A DNA stretch of 64,000 nt from Pseudomonadota bacterium (GCA_021808285.1 JAKBBV010000007.1:20089-84088); one strand, 5' to 3'; counted from the stretch's first letter, positions 9,055 through 17,171 are shown. Numbers and translations: made by a program. The notes: generated from the letters alone by a model not told the origin.

Positions 9055-9822
9055 ATGAAGAGCAGGTTCCTTGTCGGCGGCCTCGCCGCCCTCATTTTCA
9101 GCGCCGCCGCCGCCCCAGCGGGGGCGACCCCCGCGGCCATCTCCGCCGCGATCGCCGATCAGAGCCGACCGGACGCCGACCGCGCGCTGGACGCTGAACG
9201 CAAACCCGCGGAGCTTCTCAGCTTTGTCCGCCTCAAGCCCGGCGAGACCATCGTCGATGTGGTTCCCGGCGCCTATTGGGACCGCCTGTTCTCGGATGTG
9301 GTCGGGCCCCACGGACGGGTGATCGCCTTCTATCCGACCCAGATGGCCAAGTTCACCAAGAACGGACTGCCAGTCACCGGCTCCCACCCCTTTGCCGACC
9401 ATCCCAATGTCGAGGCCGTCACCGCCTCGATCGACGCCTTCACGACGCCACATCCGGCGGACGTTGTGTGGATTCGTGAGAACTATCACGACCTCTATGA
9501 CAAGTTCATGGGGCCGGCCGATGTGCCCGGATTCAACAGGGCCGTGTTCAAGGCGCTGCGACCGGGTGGCTACTTCGTCGTTCTCGATCACGTTGCGGCG
9601 GCGGGCTCGGGCATATCGGCGACCGATACGCTGCACCGGATCGATCCGGTGCGGGTCAAGCGCGACATGGCCGCCGCCGGATTCAAGTTCATCGCCGCGG
9701 GCGACATGCTCAAGAACGCGGCCGACGACCACACGCTCAAGGTGTTCGACAAGACCATCCGCGGTCACACGGACCAGTTCGTCTTCCTGTTCCAGAAGCC
9801 TTATCCCATGCCGCTGGACTAG
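9055..9822 (+). CDS. Exported class I SAM-dependent methyltransferase-like protein
   Basis: The 255-residue protein begins with a signal peptide (FLVGGLAALIFSAAAAPAGA). A Rossmann methyltransferase fold of the COG4798 type follows: ETIVDVVPGAYWDRLFSDVVGPHGRVIAFYP contains a modified motif I, and later come DVVWIRENYHDL and ALRPGGYFVVLDH. GGGAG lies 6 bases before the ATG. Export is unusual for a SAM-dependent enzyme, so the periplasmic activity is uncertain. The final TAG belongs to the CTAG that flanks the IS element immediately downstream. The coding region is intact. Confidence 0.82.
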   Translation: MKSRFLVGGLAALIFSAAAAPAGATPAAISAAIADQSRPDADRALDAERKPAELLSFVRLKPGETIVDVVPGAYWDRLFSDVVGPHGRVIAFYPTQMAKFTKNGLPVTGSHPFADHPNVEAVTASIDAFTTPHPADVVWIRENYHDLYDKFMGPADVPGFNRAVFKALRPGGYFVVLDHVAAAGSGISATDTLHRIDPVRVKRDMAAAGFKFIAAGDMLKNAADDHTLKVFDKTIRGHTDQFVFLFQKPYPMPLD

Positions 9823-9891
9823 GTCACGAACTCATAAACGGGATTCTCGATTTGGCCGAACGGTGATTCAAGGCTTTCAGGAGGAGCCGAG

Positions 9892-10697
9892 ATGCAGCCG
9901 CGCCGTTACGAACTGTCGGACTTTGAGTGGTCGATTATCGAGCCGCTGTTGCCGAACAAGCCCAGGGGCGTCCCGCGGGCGGATGACCGCAAGGTTCTGA
10001 ACGGCATCTACTGGCGTCTGCGGACGGGCTCGCCCTGGGCGGACATTCCAGAGCGCTATGGGCCGGCGACGACCTGCTACAATCGCTTCGTCCGGTGGCG
10101 GGCCATTGGCGTGTGGGACCGGATATTCGATGCGGTGTCTGCGGCTTACGAGGGCGACCTGCAAATGATCGACTCCTCGTCGATCCGGGTTCACCAGCAC
10201 GGAGCCAACGCAAAAAAGGGGGTCTCGACCCAGGCGCGGCGACCGCCGCTGGGGACCACGCTGAAGCCCGATGCATGGGGCGCTCGCGGGGCGGGCTGAC
10301 GACCAAGATCCACGCTTTGGTGGACGCCAACGGCCTGCCCATTCTCCTTAAGCTGACCGAGGGCCAGGCCCATGACGGTCGCAGTGCAAAGGACATGCTC
10401 AAAGACCTCGGCCCCGGAAATATCCTCTTGGCCGATCGCGCCTACGACAGCGACGAGTTGCGCCAGTCCCTCGCCAGCCAAGGCGCCTGGGGCAACATCC
10501 GGCCGATGCCCAACCGCGTGAACGTCCCGGCGTTCAGCCCCTTCCTCTACCGCTACCGCAACCTCGTCGAACGGTTCTTCAGCAAACTCAAACACTTCCG
10601 AGCCGTAGCCACTCGCTTCGAAAAACACGCAGCCAACTACCTCGCCCTCGTCAAACTCGCCGCCTCACGAATCTGGATGCGGTTTATGAGTCGGTGA
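9892..10697 (+). CDS. IS5-family transposase, made by -1 frameshift
   Basis: The first frame runs 9892-10299 and begins MQPRRYELSDFEWSIIEPLL (DUF4096-type N-terminus) with the first catalytic Asp in MIDSSSIRVH. The second frame ends at 10697 and holds GRSRGGLTTKIHALVD, the second Asp in LADRAYDSDEL and the catalytic Glu in RNLVERFFSKLKHF. The frames join at the heptamer A AAA AAG (10212-10218), a textbook -1 slippery site in the correct phase. Shifting there gives NAKKGG and continues without a stop. No residue appears lost, so the element is probably active. Confidence 0.88.
10212..10218 (+). other. Programmed -1 ribosomal frameshift site
   Basis: The zero frame reads GCA AAA AAG, so the A AAA AAG heptamer is exactly in phase for tandem slippage by one base backward. 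The zero frame would otherwise end at 10299 without the second and third catalytic residues. A run of five G follows at once. Confidence 0.8.
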
Positions 10698-10802
10698 CCT
10701 AGGTCGCGCCGCTTCGTCCGACGGAGCCGCGCCCTGACTCGCGTTTAGAGCCCGAGGGCATGGATCGGCGGCGGGGCCGGTCCCTCCGAGGGTTGGGTCG
10801 CG

Positions 10803-11975
10803 ATGTCGACGTCCCGTGCTGTCCGGTTGGCCCTGTCTCTGATTCTGGGGGCTGCGGGGTTGACCGGTTGCGGTGGGGGCGGTGGCTCCACGCCGTCCAC
10901 GGTCGGAGGCGGAGGGTCTGGAGGCCGCTCGACAGGTGGAGGTTCGGGGGCGGGCAAGGCCGCGATCATCGGCCTGGTGACCATGGGCGAGGCCTCCGAA
11001 GATCCCTCCCATCCGCCCGCCAATAGCTTCGCCGAAATCAACACCCATCCGGGCGTCTATAAGGGCGCGGTCATCGACCTCTACTGGTCGCAGCTGGAGC
11101 CCGAGCAGGGCGTATTTGATGACACGGCCTTGCAGGAGGCCCTGGCCTCCATCGCCGCCTACAACGCCAAATATCCAACGACGCCAGTGGAGGCCAAGTT
11201 GCGAATCTACGCCGGAGCCGGCACGCCGGCCTGGGTGATCTCCGCCACCGGCGCGGTGACTCTCACCGACACAACCAAGGCGGGTCAGGTCATCACCTTC
11301 ACCACGGGTGAGTTCTGGACCACGGCCTATCAGGGCTTTTGGCGTGGCCTCCAGGCTCATCTCGCCAGCGAGTACGATGCGTCGCCCCAGATTGCCGAGG
11401 TGGCGATCAGTTCGTGCTCCAGCACCACGGGCGAGCCGTTCATAACGCCGCATACGGCCGCGGATATCCTAACTCTGCATCAGGCGGGCTATACCGACGC
11501 CCTGGAGGAGGCCTGTCTGTCGGCCGCGCCCCAGGATTATGCGGTCTGGAGCCGCACGCCGCTCGACTTCACCTTCAACCCCCTGATTCTCACCGACAGC
11601 GGCGCGGCGGTCCTGGACACGACGTTCCCTGTGACCCTGATGCAGAGCTTCCGCGCCAGCCTCGGAGCGCGGGGCGTGGTCGCCAATCACGGCCTCGACA
11701 GCCCGATCGGGCCCGAACAAGAGCCGATCTATGCGGAGTTCACGGCCCTCTATCAGCAGGCTCAGGGCCATACGCCGCCGGCTCCCGCTCCCCTGGAGTT
11801 CCAGACCGCCGGCCCCACCGTGGACTGGCCCACGGTCTTCGCTCTGGGTCTGACCTACCACCCGACCGAATTCGAAATCTGGGACACCACAGCAGCGGGC
11901 GGACTGGCGCCCCTGAGCCTCGCTCAGCTTCAACAGTTCGCGGCCCAGATCGCCGCAGCAAATCCCAATTCGTGA
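10803..11975 (+). CDS. Lipoprotein with glycoside hydrolase-like TIM barrel
   Basis: The 390-residue protein has a lipoprotein signal ending in the lipobox LTGC and a Gly/Ser linker (GGGGGSTPST...) that would tether it to a membrane. The rest resembles glycosidase barrels of the GH5/GH42 type: VIDLYWSQLEPEQGVFD is the classic second-strand segment, followed by EAKLRIYAGAGTPAW. Two later acidic positions (IAEVAISSC and FEIWDT) could be on barrel strands, but I cannot assign the catalytic pair, so activity and substrate are unknown. It starts about 100 bases after the IS element and is convergent with the NrtR-like gene, with two bases between them. Confidence 0.65.
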   Translation: MSTSRAVRLALSLILGAAGLTGCGGGGGSTPSTVGGGGSGGRSTGGGSGAGKAAIIGLVTMGEASEDPSHPPANSFAEINTHPGVYKGAVIDLYWSQLEPEQGVFDDTALQEALASIAAYNAKYPTTPVEAKLRIYAGAGTPAWVISATGAVTLTDTTKAGQVITFTTGEFWTTAYQGFWRGLQAHLASEYDASPQIAEVAISSCSSTTGEPFITPHTAADILTLHQAGYTDALEEACLSAAPQDYAVWSRTPLDFTFNPLILTDSGAAVLDTTFPVTLMQSFRASLGARGVVANHGLDSPIGPEQEPIYAEFTALYQQAQGHTPPAPAPLEFQTAGPTVDWPTVFALGLTYHPTEFEIWDTTAAGGLAPLSLAQLQQFAAQIAAANPNS

Positions 11976-11977
11976 GT

Positions 11978-12958
11978 CTAATCCCGAAGACGCGGCAAGG
12001 AGAGGCCGAGGCTTGGCCTTGCCGCCGCCGCGTGACGCCGAAAGCGGAACAGCTCTGCGGGCCGACCCGGCGCCGAGGGGGCGGTGCGACCGATGCCCTC
12101 AACCAGCCCGGTGCGCTCGACGGCGCGACGAAAGTTCTGCTTATGCAGCGCGATGCCCGAGACCGCCTCCATCGCCCTTTGCAAGGCCGACAGGGTGAAG
12201 GTCTCGTCGAGAAGCTCGAAGATGATCGGGCGGTATCGGAGTTTGCCCCGAAGACGACCGAGCGCCGTGGCGAGAATGCGACGGTGATCGGACACCATCG
12301 GCTCGCCGAAGGCTGGCTCACGCAGAGTCGCCTCGACCGGCGCGGCCCCCGCCGCCCGGGCTCGGTCGCGGGCGGCTTCAGGCGCAAGGCCGGCTTCGTA
12401 GAGGAGTTCGAAGCGCTCCAGCACCCGTTCCTCGTTCCAGAGAGCGCCGTCCAGGGCGAAGAGCGCCCGGGCGCGAGCGCCGCGACCGCGGGAGCGGCCG
12501 GCCCAGGCTTCCAGGGCCGGAGCGAGAACTGTGTCGATTACCCCCGGACGCCCGGCGCGCCAGTCCTCCCAGGGAAAGAAACGGCCAAAATCCGACCAGA
12601 CCACATCGCGTTCTTGCGCCGCCTCCGCCGCCGGCGCCAAGCCAAGATAGCCAACAGAAATCACCCGGGCCGCGCCGCCTCCGAGGTCCGCCAAGGGCGC
12701 GTCCCGCCCCTTGTCGCCAAAGGTATAGAGCTGCTCCACATAGCCGAGCTGGAAGCGGGTCTGGCGGGCGACGAATTCGCGAAGCGCCAATTCGAAGGTG
12801 CGGTGGCCTTCCGGATCGAAGGGACCGAAGGGTAGCCCCTCGAGCGCGACTGGCGCCCCGGAGCTGGCCCGAGGACGCACCGTCAGGACACGCGCCTCGC
12901 CTTCGCGCAGGGCGAACACCACGGCCGACAAGCCGATCATGATGGCGGGCGAGGTCAT
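11978..12958 (-). CDS. NrtR-like regulator: degenerate NUDIX domain plus winged helix
   Basis: The N-terminal domain aligns with NUDIX regulators of the COG4111 type: VLTVRP near the start, a Nudix-box region reading ALREFVARQTRF, then YVEQLYTFGD. The catalytic REx2EExG pattern is lost (ARQTRF instead of EETGL), as expected for a ligand-sensing rather than hydrolytic domain. The C-terminal third (FTLSALQRAMEAVSGIALHKQNFRRAVERTGLVE) is the winged helix typical of NrtR. NrtR proteins bind ADP-ribose-type ligands and control NAD metabolism; that role here is inferred. It lies downstream of the HD hydrolase gene on the same strand with a 45-base gap. Confidence 0.75.
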   Translation of the reverse strand: MTSPAIMIGLSAVVFALREGEARVLTVRPRASSGAPVALEGLPFGPFDPEGHRTFELALREFVARQTRFQLGYVEQLYTFGDKGRDAPLADLGGGAARVISVGYLGLAPAAEAAQERDVVWSDFGRFFPWEDWRAGRPGVIDTVLAPALEAWAGRSRGRGARARALFALDGALWNEERVLERFELLYEAGLAPEAARDRARAAGAAPVEATLREPAFGEPMVSDHRRILATALGRLRGKLRYRPIIFELLDETFTLSALQRAMEAVSGIALHKQNFRRAVERTGLVEGIGRTAPSAPGRPAELFRFRRHAAAARPSLGLSLPRLRD

Positions 12959-13003
12959 GGCCGGGTTTCGATGATCCCCTAGGGCGTGCCGAAAGCGGAC
13001 ACC

Positions 13004-13669
13004 CTACTCGGTGTCGAAGGCGGCGGCGACCGGTGCAAATCCCGAGGCTTCGATCAACACCTTGAATCGCTCAAGATAACGGCCTTTGGCCTGATCCGGG
13101 CGCAACGGTTCGAGCGTCAGGTGGAAGCCTTCAGGCGGCCCTCCGAACAGGCTGCGCGCCTCGTCGGGCGAGAACCCGGCAAGTTGGGTGGCCTCGAAGT
13201 AGGCGCAGCTGCGGTCGGCGGCCTTGATCAGCGTCTTGATTTCCGCCGGGATCACGGCCGGCAGCCCGAAGCGGATGTGGATCGCGTGGGTCAGGCGGTC
13301 CTCGAAATCCTGGTAGTTGAGGCCGAGCGCCGCCTTGAACGGCGAGATCATATCGCCGATCACATATTCGGCCGCATCGTGAAGGAGGGCGGCGAGTCGC
13401 CAGCGAGCGGCGATGCCGGGCGTGGCGTGGACCAACAACTCTTCCACAATCAGCGAGTGCTGGGCCACAGACACGGCTTCCTCGCCGGTTGTCTGGCCGT
13501 TCCATCGGGCCACCCGGGACAGACCGTGGGCGATATCTTCGATCTCGATGTCGACAGGCGAGGGATCGATCAGGTCGAGGCGTCGGCCAGAGAGCATTCT
13601 CTGCCAGGCGCGCGGCGCCGGTCGGGCCCGCGAGGCGCTACGGCGGGGCGGAGGGGAGGCGCGAGCCAA
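13004..13669 (-). CDS. HD-domain phosphohydrolase (YfbR-like)
   Basis: Conserved motifs are RMLSGRRLDL and IEDIAHGLSRVARWNGQT, then the HD metal site: SVAQHSLIVEELL supplies a His, LLHDAAEYVIGDM the HD pair, and KAADRSCAYFEATQL the last Asp. This arrangement is that of small HD hydrolases related to 5'-nucleotidase YfbR. The TTG at 13669 is a tentative start; the Arg/Pro-rich first 20 residues are poorly conserved-looking. It follows the chorismate mutase gene by 14 bases and precedes the NrtR-like gene, suggesting one transcript. A nucleotide substrate is likely but not shown. Confidence 0.8.
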   Translation of the reverse strand: MARASPPPRRSASRARPAPRAWQRMLSGRRLDLIDPSPVDIEIEDIAHGLSRVARWNGQTTGEEAVSVAQHSLIVEELLVHATPGIAARWRLAALLHDAAEYVIGDMISPFKAALGLNYQDFEDRLTHAIHIRFGLPAVIPAEIKTLIKAADRSCAYFEATQLAGFSPDEARSLFGGPPEGFHLTLEPLRPDQAKGRYLERFKVLIEASGFAPVAAAFDTE

Positions 13670-13683
13670 AGTGCGGGCCGTCT

Positions 13684-13989
13684 TCAGGCCTGCCCGGCGC
13701 GGATGATCTCGTGATGGCGGATCACCTCGGTGACCAGGAAGTTGAGGAACTTCTCGGCGAATTCCGGATCGAGATCGGCGCTGACCGCGAGACCCCGGAG
13801 CCGGGCGATCTGCTGCGCCTCGCGCGCGGGGTCGGCTGGCGGAAGATTGAGCCTCGCCTTCAGCTCTCCGACCTTACGCGTACATTTGAACCGCTCGGCG
13901 AGAAGGTGCAGCAGCGCCGAGTCGATATTGTCGATCGACCGGCGCATTTCGGCGAGTTCGGGCGGCGGCGTGGCGGAAGCGGCTGTCAT
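13684..13989 (-). CDS. Chorismate mutase, AroQ class, stand-alone
   Basis: The enzyme converts chorismate to prephenate, the branch point to Phe and Tyr. The 101-residue protein is one all-helical AroQ domain: ELAEMRRSIDNIDSALLHLLAERF gives the conserved Arg and Asp, CTRKVGELKARLNLPPADPAREAQQI the Lys/Arg active-site helix, and NFLVTEVIRHHEIIRA the last helix. No prephenate dehydratase domain or signal peptide is attached, so it is a monofunctional cytoplasmic enzyme. The start overlaps the stop of a 22-codon frame (13986-14054), described under findings. Confidence 0.88.
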   Translation of the reverse strand: MTAASATPPPELAEMRRSIDNIDSALLHLLAERFKCTRKVGELKARLNLPPADPAREAQQIARLRGLAVSADLDPEFAEKFLNFLVTEVIRHHEIIRAGQA

Positions 13990-14050
13990 CCCGCCACCTC
14001 GCCCCAGAGCGTCAGCCCGGTCAAGTTCAGACGCGCGGGACCTTCCCGGC

Positions 14051-14530
14051 TCAAACGCCTTGGCGCCGGTGGACTGCGGTCATCACCGCCAAGGGGATCC
14101 CGAACAGGCTGACACGCACAACCACCATGAGGCTCTCGGGCGCCAGCAGAGTCATGCGTCCGTCGAAACGCGCCTTCAGAGGCCTGGGGCAGCCGCGAAG
14201 CGCGGCGTGGAAGTGATAGTGGAAATCCTCACCGATGCGATGGACGGTCAGGCCGCCGCCGGAATGGTCGTCATAGAACATATAGCCGCTGGCCTCGCCC
14301 TCGGTGACCAGCCATTTCATGATCTCGATATCGCCGTTGTCGAAGACGAAGGTGTGGACCACCTGGACGGCGCCGTAGCCGGTTTCAACGGTTCCCGTCG
14401 TGCTCACCGTGAACCTGCGGAGAAGACGGCCGAACACGGAACGGACAACGCCCGAACCGCCGCACCGCCCGAGGAAGAACCTCTCCGGTCGGCAGGTCAT
14501 GTCATTCAGACGTCTGACATCCAAATTCAT
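14051..14530 (-). CDS. DUF3833-like protein
   Basis: The protein resembles DUF3833: PERFFLGRCGGSGVVRSVFGRLLRRFTV at the start is like the family's FxGxTxGWG...DxFGxxxRxFxV. FVFDNGDIEIMKWLVTE follows, and VSLFGIPLAVMTAVHRR ends the domain. The function of DUF3833 is unknown. The start is uncertain: GTG 14563, ATG 14554, ATG 14530 and ATG 14500 are all in frame. I chose 14530 because the conserved region begins soon after. It is divergent from the CinA-domain gene and may head the chorismate mutase cluster. Confidence 0.6.
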   Translation of the reverse strand: MNLDVRRLNDMTCRPERFFLGRCGGSGVVRSVFGRLLRRFTVSTTGTVETGYGAVQVVHTFVFDNGDIEIMKWLVTEGEASGYMFYDDHSGGGLTVHRIGEDFHYHFHAALRGCPRPLKARFDGRMTLLAPESLMVVVRVSLFGIPLAVMTAVHRRQGV

Positions 14531-14647
14531 GTCGAGGGCCTTGGGCGCATACATCCGCCACAACGCGCGAATGAGTTAGCATAGGGCTAATGGAAAACGA
14601 TGTAAGCGCGCCGATTGTCGCGGCGCCGGAGACCCGAGGAGGAGCCT

Positions 14648-15139
14648 ATGCTGACGGGTGATTTGACTGATCTTGGGGCGCGGGTCGGCGAGGCGCTCAG
14701 GCGGCGCGGCGAGACCGTGGCGGTGGCCGAATCTTCCTCCGGCGGGCTGATCAGCGCGGCGCTCCTGGCGGCGCCGGGCGCCAGCGCCTATTTCCTGGGC
14801 GGCGCCGTGATCTATACGGGCAAGGCTCGGATGAGCCTGATGGGGCTGCCGCGCGAGGCGGTGGCGGGGATGCGCTCGGCCAGCGAGCCCTATGCCCTTC
14901 TGCTGGCCCGCACAGTGCGTGAAAACCTGGGCGCTTCCTGGGGTCTGTCGGAGACCGGCGCGGCGGGCCCGACAGGCAATCCCTACGGAGACGCGGCCGG
15001 TCATAGCTGTCTGGCCATATCCGGCGTTCAGGACGCGAGCCTCACCCTGGAAACCGGCGGCTCCGATCGCCTGGCCAATATGGAGGCTTTCGCTGCGGCC
15101 TCTCTGCGCCTTCTTCTGGCCGCTCTGGAGGCGGAGTGA
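14648..15139 (+). CDS. CinA C-terminal domain protein, nicotinamide-nucleotide amidohydrolase
   Basis: The family member PncC deamidates nicotinamide mononucleotide to nicotinate mononucleotide in pyridine nucleotide recycling. The 163 residues are one CinA C-domain: VAVAESSSGGLISAALLAAPGAS carries the catalytic Ser region, YFLGGAVIYTGKAR follows, and LSETGAAGPTGNPYGDAAGHSCLAI is the conserved Gly-rich segment. AGGAGGAG immediately precedes ATG 14648. An amidohydrolase near an NrtR-like regulator hints at NAD metabolism in this region. This copy lacks the N-terminal MoeA-like half of full CinA. Confidence 0.85.
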   Translation: MLTGDLTDLGARVGEALRRRGETVAVAESSSGGLISAALLAAPGASAYFLGGAVIYTGKARMSLMGLPREAVAGMRSASEPYALLLARTVRENLGASWGLSETGAAGPTGNPYGDAAGHSCLAISGVQDASLTLETGGSDRLANMEAFAAASLRLLLAALEAE

Positions 15140-15162
15140 GGCGGGATCGAGGAGGCGGCGAA

Positions 15163-16113
15163 ATGAGCACGGACGCCACTGCGGGCCGGATCACGCGCGG
15201 CGCGGGTCGGCGCCCGCGAGCCCTTCGACCCGCGACCTGGCCCGGGGCGGGCTGCTGGGACATGACCCGGAGCGACGGCCGCGCCTATCGCATCTTCATC
15301 CAGGAGCCCGAAGGTCCGCCGCCCGCCGCCGGCTATCCGGTGTTGTTTCTCACGGACGGGAATTGGCTGTTTCCTCTTGTCGCTCCGATGCTGCCCATGC
15401 GCACACAGATGCGCGAGCTGAGGCCCGCCTTGCTCGTCGCGATTGGCTACGCCACTGATGATGCGTCCGCGCCGGGCCGACTGCGCGCTTTCGATCTCAC
15501 CCCACCGACGCCAAACGATTACGCCGCGGCGCCTGGCGCAGTGGGACCCTACGGAGGGGCCGACGCACTTCTTGATTTCATCCTGGGCAAGGTGCTCGAT
15601 CGTCTCGCGCGGCGCTTTCCCGTGGATCGCGGCGATCTCAGTCTGATGGGCGATTCGCTGGGAGGCCTGCACGTTCTGCACGCCCTGTTCACCCGGCCGG
15701 AGAGGTTTCGAAGTTTCGTCGCCGCCAGTCCCTCGATCTGGTGGAACGACCGGGCCGTCCTGGCGGGGGAGGCGGCGTTCACGGCGCGCGCACGGGCAGG
15801 GGAAGTGTCGCCGCGCGTCCTGGTGACCGTGGGGGGCCTGGAGCAGTCGCTCAATCCGCCGCCGCAGATGCCGGGGTTGTCGGCGGTCAAGGCGGCGGCG
15901 CTGATCCGGGAGGCGCGTATGGTGGACAATGCGCGGGAACTGGGGGAGCGTCTCATGGCCCTGTCCGAGGAGACGCGGGTGGAGGCTAGATTTGTCGCGT
16001 TTCCTGACGAGACCCATCAGAGCGTGATCCCCGCTAACCTCAGCCGGGGAGTCACCTTCGCCCTAAGTCCCAGCACAGAGCCGACGATGCGCCCGGGCAT
16101 TGATCCGGCGTGA
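15163..16113 (+). CDS. Alpha/beta-hydrolase esterase (COG2819 type)
   Basis: The enzyme resembles siderophore esterases such as IroE and other COG2819 hydrolases. YRIFIQEPEGPPPAAGYPVLFLTDGNWLF is the typical N-terminal strand region. The nucleophile elbow is LMGDSLGGLHVLHA, followed by FVAASPSIWWN, a family hallmark, and a late His in FPDETHQSVIPA completes the triad. There is no signal peptide. GGAGG lies 8 bases before ATG 15163, and the gene starts 23 bases after the CinA-domain gene. The substrate is unknown; nothing nearby makes siderophores. Confidence 0.82.
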   Translation: MSTDATAGRITRGAGRRPRALRPATWPGAGCWDMTRSDGRAYRIFIQEPEGPPPAAGYPVLFLTDGNWLFPLVAPMLPMRTQMRELRPALLVAIGYATDDASAPGRLRAFDLTPPTPNDYAAAPGAVGPYGGADALLDFILGKVLDRLARRFPVDRGDLSLMGDSLGGLHVLHALFTRPERFRSFVAASPSIWWNDRAVLAGEAAFTARARAGEVSPRVLVTVGGLEQSLNPPPQMPGLSAVKAAALIREARMVDNARELGERLMALSEETRVEARFVAFPDETHQSVIPANLSRGVTFALSPSTEPTMRPGIDPA

Positions 16114-16197
16114 GAAAGCCCCTATCGCCTGACGCCGCCTCCCGTCCTAACCTCCCGATGAAGCGGCCCTAGCCTGCGCCATCCATTAGGGTTTCGA

Positions 16198-16644
16198 TTG
16201 CCCGTATCCCTTCTCAGTTCCGAGCGATTCCGGACCTTTCTGCGCTATGTCGCGACCGGGGGGACATCGGCAGTGGTCGATCTGTCGATCTTCACCGGTG
16301 AGATCGCCCTGCACCTGCCGATCCGCGTCGCCGCGAGTTTGAGCTTCTGCGTGGCTGCGGCGGTCAATTATCTGCTGACCTCGACCTTTGTGTTCCGCAC
16401 CACCCGCACTCTGCGCGGCTTTGGCCTCTTCTTCGTCGTGGCCCTCTTGGGCATGAGCATCAATGTCGGTGTGACGGTGTTCGGCGCGCCCTTCATCCCC
16501 CTGGGTCCGGTGCTGTCGCCGGTCCTGGCCAAGGTGGGCGGGATCGGCGTCGCCTTTCTGTTCAACTTCTGGCTGAACAGCGTGTTCGTGTTCGCCAGCC
16601 AGGGCCAGCGTCTTACCGGAGCGGCGCCGCGCGAGGGGCGCTGA
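16198..16644 (+). CDS. GtrA-family membrane protein
   Basis: The 148-residue protein has four membrane spans and the GtrA signature. FLRYVATGGTSAVVDLSIF opens the first span, VAASLSFCVAAAVNYLLTSTFVF the second, and GVAFLFNFWLNSVFVF the last. GtrA-like proteins are thought to help flip lipid-linked sugars for cell-surface polysaccharide modification. The start is TTG at 16198; no better start gives the full first helix. No glycosyltransferase gene lies next to it. Confidence 0.85.
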   Translation: MPVSLLSSERFRTFLRYVATGGTSAVVDLSIFTGEIALHLPIRVAASLSFCVAAAVNYLLTSTFVFRTTRTLRGFGLFFVVALLGMSINVGVTVFGAPFIPLGPVLSPVLAKVGGIGVAFLFNFWLNSVFVFASQGQRLTGAAPREGR

Positions 16645-16659
16645 GAACGTTCTGCGGCC

Positions 16660-17130
16660 TCAGTAAGGACCCCAGCCGTAGTAGGGGAAGCGGCCCACAT
16701 CGACCGATATCCGAGCGGCCATGTTGTCTTTGAGCGGCACACAGACCGTGCCCCCTGCCTCGCGATATCCAGCGGAGCCGACACCCGCGAACACCTCGCC
16801 ATGGGGGCTCATATCGAGCTTTCCGGTCTTGGGGTCGACGCCGCCGCCGCAAGGACCCATCGGCATGGGCATATAGCCGGAATCGTCATAGCGCCGCGCC
16901 GCCATGGCGATGGGGCCGGCAGGCTGATCAGGCGGAGCGCCACCGAACGTGTCGTTGCGGGCTGTGGCGACCGGGCCGCCCGACGGAGCTGCGGTAGGGT
17001 CTGTCTGGGCCGTCGCCGGAGCACTGAGGGCAAGGAGCGCAAGCACGCCAAATGCCGTCGCCAGGGCGCCTATGGCCGCGATGGGAACGGCGCCTCGTGA
17101 GGCGGCGGATGAAAGCGACGACTTCGCCAT
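16660..17130 (-). CDS. Secreted protein of unknown function
   Basis: ATG 17130 is preceded by AGGAG and gives a 156-residue product with a signal sequence (VPIAAIGALATAFGVLALLALSAPATAQ). The mature part is Pro/Gly-rich with two Cys, in GPCGGGVDPKTGKLDMSPHGEVFAGVG and GGTVCVPLKDN, which could form a disulfide in the periplasm. It ends in an aromatic tail FPYYGWGPY. I recognise no domain. It is convergent with the GtrA gene and divergent from putA. Confidence 0.65.
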   Translation of the reverse strand: MAKSSLSSAASRGAVPIAAIGALATAFGVLALLALSAPATAQTDPTAAPSGGPVATARNDTFGGAPPDQPAGPIAMAARRYDDSGYMPMPMGPCGGGVDPKTGKLDMSPHGEVFAGVGSAGYREAGGTVCVPLKDNMAARISVDVGRFPYYGWGPY

Positions 17131-17134
17131 GCGA

Positions 17135-17171
17135 AGGCTCCTCGACCTGACAGGCGATGATATAGGAGCCT
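17135..17171. repeat. Inverted repeat in the divergent putA upstream region
   Basis: AGGCTCCT (17135-17142) and AGGAGCCT (17164-17171) are perfect inverted copies 21 bases apart. The left copy contains the ribosome binding site of the minus-strand secreted-protein gene. The repeat could be an operator for either gene or an RNA hairpin covering that site. The rest of 17172-17244 shows nothing definite. Confidence 0.35.

Larger units (their letters stand above)
9823..10698 (+). mobile_element. IS5-family insertion sequence, complete
   Basis: The element is about 876 bp. Its ends are imperfect inverted repeats: GTCACGAACTCATAAAC on the left and GTCACCGACTCATAAAC read inward from the right. CTAG flanks both sides (9819-9822 and 10699-10702), consistent with the 4-bp CTAG target duplication known for IS5-type elements. 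The left CTAG contains the stop codon of the methyltransferase gene. The transposase has all three DDE regions. The left end closely resembles the transposase-proximal end of the element at 25141-25976. Confidence 0.9.

Noticed and set aside
11339..12835. 498-codon plus-strand frame over the lipoprotein end and the NrtR-like gene
   Set aside because: It is Arg/Gly/Pro-rich, lacks domains, and overlaps two well-supported genes in other frames.
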